This document shows, piece after piece, positions 56,795 to 64,000 of a DNA stretch of 64,000 nucleotides. The first letter of the stretch is position 1; each line of letters opens with the position of its first letter. The position numbers and the translations under genes are program-made. The DNA lies in assembly GCA_035048815.1 (NCBI GenBank), contig JAUCBN010000020.1:2673501-2737500 (forward strand). Direction: 5' to 3'. Source of the stretch: Abelmoschus esculentus (lineage: Eukaryota; Streptophyta; Magnoliopsida; Malvales; Malvaceae). The notes beneath the pieces are model-generated. The model saw nothing but the letters and a program-made list of their open reading frames with translations, searched no databases and was not told where the DNA came from.

Positions 56795-58294
56795 TATAAT
56801 AACCCATTTACTAAAAAACTAACAATAACCCATGTATTGTATTTAATAACCCAAATCCAAAAATTAAACCCATATCCATAAAATTAATTAAGCCCAAATA
56901 TTAACCCAACAGCCCATTATACCCTTAACCCAATAACAAATTAAACCCTAATTTCTCCTAACCAAACCCTAACTAAATGGTGACTCCTCAGCAACCAGAT
57001 CCAGCCGTCGCTTGATCCCCACGCCAGCCAGTTGTCCGCGCGTGGCCACCACGCGCAGCTATTCGAATAGCGCGTGGTGGTTACGCGCCCTCTGATTTGT
57101 TGAGAAGGCCGACCACCGCCCCAGCCACGTGAAGATCCAGCAGTCACCGCCCATGTCCAGTCGAACCTGCAAAATAAGGAGAAATTATTAGTCCTATTTT
57201 TGCAAATCTAATGTAGGATAAAGAACCCTTTTCTTTGATTTTAATATGTTGTAAAAAAGGGTATAAAAAACCCTTTCGCATGTTGTGTAACCGGTGAGAA
57301 ACCGGAGAGAGAAAAAAATCAATCCAAGAAGTGTTATTCAAAGCAAAAAACCAATCCATAATCACACGAATATTCAACAACAAAAAAAGAGATCGATCGG
57401 AGTACAAGTCGAAAGAAAAAGGAGCGAAAAAAAGGTAAAAAAATAATCGAGCACTTATCTCTTAGATCTACGTCGATAGAGGTTCGTTCTCGAAAAAACC
57501 GAGATTGGATTCGTGTTTCCCACGTCTAGGAGAGCCGGAAAGTGTCTTCATTTATCAATTCCGGTCACCGGCATGGCGTCCGGCGGCCGAAGATGGCAGG
57601 GCTGCCGAATCCCCAGAGAGCTCTTAAAGCTCTGTTTTTTTTTTTTGGTCTGAGGAAGAAGAAGCAAATGAAGTTAGAGCAAAAAAAATTCAAGGGAAGT
57701 GTTTATATATGGACCAAAACGGCACCGTTTTGGTGCCGGTTCTTAGGGCCCAAAACGGTGTCGTTTTGGCACTGGAGACCCGAGACCGACCCGGATACCA
57801 GACTCAAACCCGTGTGCAGCCCGGAATAATGGGAAAATTCCAGCCGTGGTCCCTGTATTTCTAGTGTCTTCACCCCGCGGCTTTCCAGTTTGTTTTGAGC
57901 TTCAATTTGGTCATTGGTTTCACAAAATTGAGTCTTATTTTTATATTTCTTTCAAATTAGCCCTTATATTATATTATTTAACCCCAAAATGTTTTTTATT
58001 TTGCAGACTAGCCCTGGTTGCTTTTAAAAATTATTATTTTCATATATTATTATTATTATTGATTATTTACTAACCGCTTTTTTACAGATTCGATACCGAG
58101 TTTACACTTTCGATCGTATAAAATATTTTGTAACCGATAGGTGCCGATTTCGGGCGTTGTAGGGGTGCTCGCCCTTCCCTACGCGTAACAGACTCCCGGA
58201 TCCAGCTCTGGTTCGTAGATCCTATTTGGTGATCCAATCACACCGTATAAAAAACGATTGGTGGCGACTCCCCGAACGAATTCCGGTGATTACA
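56795..58294 (+). repeat. 3' LTR of the Tat/Ogre element
   Basis: Begins TATAATAACCC (first G of TG has become A) and ends GGTGATTACA. Pairs with 43074-44571 over its full length. Confidence 0.95.
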
Positions 58295-58417
58295 AACTTA
58301 ACCGTACCAGTATAAATCATTATGAGAATCCTCAAAAAAATATTCGCAAAGATTCCTATTATTTTATAAAGTTAGAAGATCATAAGGGTAATTTATCTAT
58401 TTTACAATAAAAATATA

Positions 58418-58930
58418 GGGTAAACTGCAACAAAAGTCACTTAATTATAGGTATAGTTACATTTGGGTCACCTAATTATTGAAAGTTACATTTGGGTCAC
58501 CTAATTATTGAAAGTTACAATTGGGTCACTTATTTATGGGTAAGGTTATATTTGCGTCACTCAATTATTAAAAATTACATTTGAGTCACTCAATTATAAG
58601 TAAGGTTATAATTGGGTCACCATATTTGAAAAAGTACATCAATTTGGTCGTTTTCTTTTCTAAATCACTTGTATACCCTTGTTAACATTAAAGTACTTCA
58701 TTTAAAATCATTACCTAAACTAATACACTAATTAATAAACTTTTTTCAAATATGAAGAGTGACTTAAATGTAACCTTACCTATAATTGAGTGATCTAAAT
58801 GTATCATTTATTAATTGGGTGACCCAATTGTAACTTTACCCATAATTAAGTGAATTAAATGTAACTTTTAGTAATTGTGACCCAAATGTAATCTTACTCA
58901 TAATTAAGTGACCTCCATTGCAGTTTACTC
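58418..58930. mobile_element. Mutator-like fold-back MITE (513 bp)
   Basis: Ends GGGTAAACTGCAA and, inverted, GAGTAAACTGCAA, flanked by an exact 9-bp duplication AAAAATATA (58409-58417 and 58931-58939). Both arms consist of degenerate tandem units of about 40-45 bp such as TTACATTTGGGTCACCTAAT, inverted between arms, so the whole element folds back. No ORF. Confidence 0.85.
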
Positions 58931-58939
58931 AAAAATATA

Positions 58940-60823
58940 ACATCTCATAATTTAAGTATGGATGATGTAAGTTTAAAAGTTCTCCGTAAATTCTATAAAA
59001 ATAATTAGAAAGTGTTCTACATGTTGATGTAAACATAATTTAGTCTAATTTTATTTAAAATATACGAAAGTCGATTTTTAATACGTATTTTAAATATAAA
59101 TATTTAAATATTGAAAGGTCATAAAAATTTGACAGAAATTATCTAAGAAAACAATTTTAATAATAAATTTAAAAAATCACCAAAAGAATATGCTAGATAA
59201 ATCAAAAATTGGGACTTATATCTCAATAATCATATAAAATTTAAAAATAATTTAAAATAACTTTTTCTTAATTCTGAGTTATATATTAAACTTTATTATT
59301 ATATTTAGTGAACAAAGGTCATAGAAAATATTATAAATTGTTATAAAAAACAAATATGACATTGACTTCAGAAATTCATCCTAAATTATATAAATAAAAT
59401 TAGATGAGTGTTATGAATATCTTTGTTTATGGTAGATATCCATATATTAAATAAGATTTTAATGTATTTTATTATTAGAGTTTAATACTCATTAGAATTA
59501 GAGTTTTCATTTTATGCCTATAAATATAGACTTTTGGAGAAAGTATTATACACAACCCTACTCTGAGAATATAATACAAATTTCTCTTTTTTGTCTCTCA
59601 CCTTTATTCATTTATTTTGTTCTTATTTTTTACTTTATTCACAACAATAAAATAATTTATATAATTAGAAAAATGATCGAAATTAGTTTTTTATTTTTAC
59701 AATAAACGGGTCATGATGTAGAATTATATATAGTTAGCTATTTTCTTTTAAAGGTAGTACATATTGTCATGTTTCAATAACTAATATTTTTGTTTTGTTT
59801 TATAGTTTTAAAATTGTTTGTTTGTTTTGGTAAAATTAATTTATCATCTTTGTTTATAATTTTAAAGATTTAATATTGAATATTTGTTTTAATACATTAA
59901 GTTTTGTTTATTTTTTTGGTTACGGTGATTAACCAAAAACCGCGAGAACCCGTAAAGATATATATGAAAACAAAAAAAATCTCGGAATATTTAATACGAG
60001 TAGGATTCTCCAGAATCGTACCTATAAGTATTAGGGACAAAATAAAATTAATTAGTTTTGTCAGATTAGACAAATTTTTTAATAAATAAAAAATAAATTA
60101 AATTAAAATAATTGTCTATAAATTAATCAATAAGTTTAATATCAATAATTTAAAAAAAATATTCAATAAAAAAGCGTCATTGGAGAAATAAGAAGAAAGG
60201 AATGGACGAATGACTTAAGCAAAGAAAGATACACAAAGAAGACAGGAAATCGGGAGCTTTAATCAGAATGCACGAATCAAATAAAAGAAAATGCATCTAG
60301 TAATTAAATAAATAAAAAAGACTAAAAAAAACTTTGAGAATAAATTTTTGTTTTAGAATAGTAATTTTTATATACATTTAAAATTTTAGATTAATTTTTA
60401 CGGTATATATAGGAGAACGTTATATTAAAGTGAATTTTAATTTTTAAATTTTTTAAAAAATATTTAAAAAATAAAAAATACCGTATATATATAATGTTTT
60501 TCCCTAAATCGTCATATCTGCATTGTAAATTTTGGTCTATGTTTTAAAATAAATTTTAAATATTTTATTTTTTAAAATAAAAACTGTAAATGATATATAT
60601 ATATATATATATATACACGATGAAAACTAAAAAAGAAAGAAAATATAATTGAGAATTCTTGGTGAGGTAGACGCATCAGAGAACCAAACCAAGTGGACTG
60701 TCTGGTCGAAAACATTCCGAACGGCACCGTCTTGGTCACTAACTCCACCGTGTAAACCTCTAGTTTATAGATCTCAGCCCCTCAAGATATTTCTTGAAGC
60801 TAACTGACAGAACCAAGGAAAAT
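58940..60823. other. AT-rich intergenic DNA
   Basis: No gene seen. An (AT)n microsatellite lies at about 60592-60612. Short frames at 59514 and 59904 lack any recognisable domain. Confidence 0.4.
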
Positions 60824-60831
60824 ATAAAAGA
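60824..60831 (+). promoter_or_regulatory. TATA box of the aspartic protease gene
   Basis: TATAAAAG lies 184 bases before the ATG at 61008, a normal spacing for a leader of about 150 bases. Confidence 0.5.
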
Positions 60832-61007
60832 AGCTTCTTAATTCTCTGACCAGTTTCCAAGTTTCAAAGATTTTTCACACACACTCAAACAGATTCCTTA
60901 CTATTTATTCCAAACCAAAAAAAAACACAGATCTGTCATTTCCAATAACATTTTCCAACTTCCAAAACCTTTAACTAGATGTTTCATTTCTGACAGACAA
61001 AAGAAAC

Positions 61008-62351
61008 ATGAATTCCTGCATTATATTCGATTCTAACTCCAACCCTTGTCTCAAAATCATCTCTTTAGCTTCTCTATACCTTCAAATTTACTTACTTTTT
61101 CTTGTTCAGATTCATTTTTGTTCTTCTTCTTCACCGGAATCTCTCATTTTCCCCCTTAAAACTCAAATCCTAAGATCTCCGAACAAGCTTCAGTTTCAGC
61201 ACAATGTTAGCCTCATTGTCTCTTTAACGGTAGGCACTCCGCCACAGAATGTCTCCATGGTTCTTGACACAGGAAGCGAGCTCTCTTGGCTACATTGCAA
61301 TCAAACGACCCGAAACAACCAAACAGACCCGACTGTTTTTTACCCGAATCAATCAAACTCGTACAAACCAATCCCTTGTTTTTCTCCGACGTGCATAAAT
61401 AAAACCCAAGATTTCCCGATTCCAGCTTCATGCGACTCCGACAACCTTTGCCACGCTACTCTTTCATATGCTGACTCTTCATCTTCCGACGGAAATCTCG
61501 CCTCCGACACATTCCATCTCGGGTCATCTGACAATATCTCGGGCGTTGTTTTCGGTTGCATGGTCTCCATTTTCAGTTCCAACTCGGAAGAAGACTCCAA
61601 AACCACCGGGCTAATGGGCATGAACCGTGGGTCCCTCTCTTTTGTTTCCCAAATGGGATTCCCCAAATTCTCGTATTGCATCTCGGGTTCCGATTTCTCG
61701 GGTCTCCTTTTACTCGGCGACTCCAATGTAACGTGGCTTGCACCGTTGAACTACACGCCGTTAATCCAAATCTCCCAACCGTTGCCGTATTTTGATCGGG
61801 TCGCTTATACGGTTCAGCTTGAAGGGATCAAAGTATCGGGTAAGTTATTACCGATTCCGAAATCGGTCCTGGTCCCGGATCACACCGGGGCGGGTCAAAC
61901 CATGGTTGACTCGGGTACCCAGTTCACTTTCTTACTTGGACCCGTTTACACCGCATTAAGAACAGAGTTTCTGAATCAAACAACCGGGGTTTTACGGGTT
62001 TTAGAGGACCCGAACTTTGTATTCCAAGGGGCAATGGATTTGTGTTACCGGGTCCCAACGGGTCAACCCAGCCTGCCAAATTTACCGTCGGTGAGCCTAG
62101 TATTTACCGGGGCGGAAATGGTGGTGTCGGGTGACCGGGTTTTATACAAGGTTCCGGGTGAAATAAGGGGTAATGATTCTGTGTGGTGCATGAGTTTTGG
62201 AAACTCTGACCTGCTTGGCGTTGAGGCTTACGTGATTGGTCATCATCATCAGCAAAACGTGTGGATGGAATTTGATCTTGAGAAATCAAGGATCGGATTG
62301 GCTCAGGTGCGGTGTGATTTGGTTAGGCAGAGATTTGGTGTGGGCCTATAG
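61008..62351 (+). CDS. A1-family aspartic protease, PCS1-like
   Basis: A single intronless frame of 447 aa. The N-terminal 40 residues contain a hydrophobic signal-like stretch (SLYLQIYLLFLVQIHFC). The first catalytic motif VLDTGSELSWLHC has Asp87; the flap tyrosine is in LSYADSSS (about 154); the second motif MVDSGTQFTFLLG has Asp301. Cysteines cluster in the nepenthesin-type insert (PCFSPTC, SCDSDNLCHA). The strings STGLMGMNRGSLSF-like, FSYCISGSDFSGLLLLGDS, PYFDRVAYTVQLEGIKV and VIGHHHQQNVWMEFDLEKSR match the PCS1 (PROMOTION OF CELL SURVIVAL 1) group as I recall it. Members are secreted or ER-located proteases that limit cell death in gametes and embryos; the substrate is unknown. All catalytic residues are intact and the length is normal. 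The start is the first ATG after the TATA box; membership of the exact orthologue is less sure than the family. Confidence 0.95.
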   Translation: MNSCIIFDSNSNPCLKIISLASLYLQIYLLFLVQIHFCSSSSPESLIFPLKTQILRSPNKLQFQHNVSLIVSLTVGTPPQNVSMVLDTGSELSWLHCNQTTRNNQTDPTVFYPNQSNSYKPIPCFSPTCINKTQDFPIPASCDSDNLCHATLSYADSSSSDGNLASDTFHLGSSDNISGVVFGCMVSIFSSNSEEDSKTTGLMGMNRGSLSFVSQMGFPKFSYCISGSDFSGLLLLGDSNVTWLAPLNYTPLIQISQPLPYFDRVAYTVQLEGIKVSGKLLPIPKSVLVPDHTGAGQTMVDSGTQFTFLLGPVYTALRTEFLNQTTGVLRVLEDPNFVFQGAMDLCYRVPTGQPSLPNLPSVSLVFTGAEMVVSGDRVLYKVPGEIRGNDSVWCMSFGNSDLLGVEAYVIGHHHQQNVWMEFDLEKSRIGLAQVRCDLVRQRFGVGL

Positions 62352-62537
62352 AGGGAAACAGGAACAATAAACAATATCCTACTATATGTGAGCCATGTGA
62401 TCGTGGTGATCAACTTGATCCAACGGCAGCAAATCAACATTTCACATTTCTCCCATTTTGTTCATGGGAAGTTTATGTTTATAATCTAAATATTCCATTG
62501 ATTTATAATCCTGTATTATAAGGTACAAATATTAAAT
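62352..62537 (+). other. 3' flank of the aspartic protease
   Basis: Likely 3' UTR; no other feature seen. Confidence 0.4.
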
Positions 62538-62556
62538 TTATATAATTTTTTCATTT

Positions 62557-62660
62557 TTTTATTAAATAGAGAGATTACAACTTTTTCTTATAATAGGATT
62601 TGAACTCACACAAGATGAGACAGGATGGGCATCCTTGACCACTAGACCAATCAGTGGATC
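62557..62660 (-). mobile_element. tRNA-derived SINE with 19-bp target duplication
   Basis: On the minus strand the element begins GATCCACTGATTGGTCTAGTG. It has an A-box-like TGGTCTAGTGGTCAAGG and a B-box-like GAGTTCAAATCC about 35 bases apart, and ends in TTTAATAAAAAAA. The sequences TTATATAATTTTTTCATTT (62538-62556) and TTATAGAATTTTTTCATTT (62661-62679) differ at one position, a 19-bp duplication typical of LINE-mediated retroposition. Confidence 0.85.
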
Positions 62661-62679
62661 TTATAGAATTTTTTCATTT

Positions 62680-63366
62680 GTTGTTATATACTACTATGAA
62701 AATGAATTTGTATGACATTCCAATCTAAATTCTAGCAATTACTGGTGCTGGCATGGAAGGTAAATCATAATAGATTGGGATTTATTGAGTTGGGTACAAT
62801 TTTAAATAGAATAGAAATTATTAATCGAGGTAGACGAGACAAGAGTCAACTTATGGATTGATTTCATTTCAAATCCTTCATTATTATAATAGGAAGAATC
62901 TAATCTAAAGATGGCAAACGGATGGGGTAGGCGTAGATATTTCCTCCACATATTTATATTTATTTAAAATTTTTATATTTATTATTTATTTATTCCCTAT
63001 GCCGGTTATAATTTTTAAAATCATACCTGCACGCGGGTACATTCTATTGAATTATGTAAAAGTAAATCATGATTTTTTATGAAAAAGAGTAAAACTTTAC
63101 ATATTTTATTTATTGATCAAGTGTATATACATAATATATTTATAACAATATAAATTTAACTACATATAACTAATTAACTGACGATAGTTAACTTAACTAA
63201 AACATATTTTTATCGGTATAAATTCTAATTAACTACAATTAATTGTATATAATTAACTGAGCTAAAGTATATTTATACTTTTAAAATTTTTACCTATCTA
63301 CACATTAAAAACTTACAACCTGATTAATTCAAATTTGATCTTAAATAATCATTTTTCAAACTAAAT
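62680..63366. other. Intergenic DNA
   Basis: No gene. From 62907 AAGATGGCAAACGGATGGGG looks like a transposon end with CGGGTA motifs near 63034, but no partner end or duplication is visible. Confidence 0.35.
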
Positions 63367-64000
63367 TGTTGGGCTTGAAGGATCGATGAATAACCGATTA
63401 AATTTGCCAAGTGATGGAGAAATTGGTAATTTGGGTGTTTATGGTGGAATCAAAAAGATAGACAATAAATACAAGGATTTATAGTGGTTCGGCCACGCCT
63501 ACATCCACTACCTTAGCTTCCCACTAAGGATTTCCCAAATTCACTAAGAATTTCGTCCTTTTAAGGCTAAAGGGTTAACCTTACAAACCTTAACTCAAAC
63601 CTGAATCAAGCATCCAAAGTTTACGACCCGAACTTTGGGAATTCACTCAAACAAGAGAAACTTAGCAAACTTGTTTAATCCTTCTAACAAGGCTAATGTT
63701 TGCAATCTAAGCACTCACCCAATTCCTAATTACACTTGAGCATATATTGACAATTAAGCTCACAAGTGTTTGTCTATCCAACTAATAGGAAATTAAGCAC
63801 TAAGACAAATCTTTGATTATATTGTTGTTTACAATGAAGCATTAGTCTTCTCTTGATGCTTGAGGCTTGTTTTTATCATCCCAAGTGAGTTTCTAGCCGT
63901 TAGTGACCATTGGGATTGATTTGGAGCCTTTAGAGCTTGTTTGAAGGCATATTTCCTCTTCTGGTGTAGGAGGTATCGATACCCCTGAAACTGGTATCGA
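63367..64000. mobile_element. Probable LTR or other retroelement fragment cut by the window edge
   Basis: The text TAGTGGTTCGGCCACGCCTA followed by CATCCACTACC, and the closing GGTATCGATACCCC palindrome, recall repeated elements of dicot genomes. It may start at TGTTGGGCTTGAAGG (about 63380). No coding sequence and no right end are visible, so this is tentative. Confidence 0.4.

Larger units (their letters stand above)
43074..58294 (+). mobile_element. Tat/Ogre-type Ty3/gypsy LTR retrotransposon, 15.2 kb
   Basis: Two 1.5-kb LTRs (43074-44571 and 56795-58294) are flanked by an exact 5-bp duplication AACTT (43069-43073 and 58295-58299). A primer-binding-site-like TTGGCGACTCCGCTAGGGAC follows the left LTR and a purine tract AAAGAGGGGCAG precedes the right one. 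Inside are a separate ORF1, gag, protease, a G-patch-like segment, an intron, RT, RNase H, a second archaeal-type RNase H, and integrase. A 2.1-kb 3' region full of tandem repeats follows. This combination is diagnostic of the Tat/Ogre lineage. LTRs differ at about 5% of the first 400 positions by eye. Stops and frameshifts in ORF1, gag, RT and RNase H, plus a lost integrase aspartate, make it non-autonomous. Confidence 0.95.

Noticed and set aside
59904..60089. 61-codon frame in AT-rich DNA
   Set aside because: Short, AT-driven composition, no domain and no promoter signal.

Overview
This is plant nuclear DNA: AT-rich, with GT..AG introns, LTR retrotransposons, SINEs and many MITE-type elements. 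The family-level matches are all to eudicot proteins. The repeat flavour, including GGTATCGATACC motifs and TGTAAC...GTTACA elements, makes me suspect a Malvaceae genome such as cotton, but that is an inference. Host genes are few and far apart; most of the window is mobile DNA of different ages.

Host genes, left to right. (1) 584-1438 (+): the last two exons of a CASP-like (CASPL5B-type) membrane protein whose first exon lies off the left edge; a one-base frameshift alters its very C-terminus. (2) 2046-2356 (-): the frameshifted tail of a wall-associated-kinase-like receptor kinase, a pseudogene. (3) 10736-14503 (+): a complete ten-exon LONESOME HIGHWAY-like atypical bHLH factor (bHLH155/EMB1444 type, 693 aa) with two upstream ORFs, the second a good candidate for the conserved-peptide uORF of this family. 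(4) 24667-25731 (-): a broken FAR1-related/MULE transposase-like gene. (5) 27650-29665 (-): an intact intronless L-type lectin receptor kinase (671 aa, LecRK-IV type). (6) 34253-34748 (+): a two-exon, probably plastid-targeted small membrane protein with a DnaJ-type cysteine-rich motif. (7) 61008-62351 (+): an intact intronless aspartic protease (447 aa) of the PCS1-like A1 family.

Mobile DNA. A degenerate Ty3/gypsy chromovirus (16160-21799) is followed by a 2.85-kb TGTAAC...GTTACA element (21806-24652). A degenerate Ty1/copia element on the minus strand (35730-40537) has 190-bp LTRs. A 15.2-kb Tat/Ogre-type gypsy element (43074-58294) has 1.5-kb LTRs and an exact 5-bp target duplication. It carries an extra ORF1, a G-patch-like segment, a 192-bp spliceosomal-type intron before RT, a second RNase H, and a 3' untranslated zone of two tandem-repeat arrays. 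Its coding frames contain stops and frameshifts and the second integrase aspartate is lost, so it is not autonomous.

Small elements with target duplications readable by eye include two related hAT-type elements (7710-8274 and 41600-42323), a cluster of three short hAT-like MITEs (31488-32699), two Mutator-like inverted-repeat elements (26846-27097 and 58418-58930), and two tRNA-derived SINEs (2867-3089 and 62557-62660). The first SINE belongs to a family whose copies carry internal tandem expansions. The remaining intergenic DNA is AT-rich and mostly uninformative.
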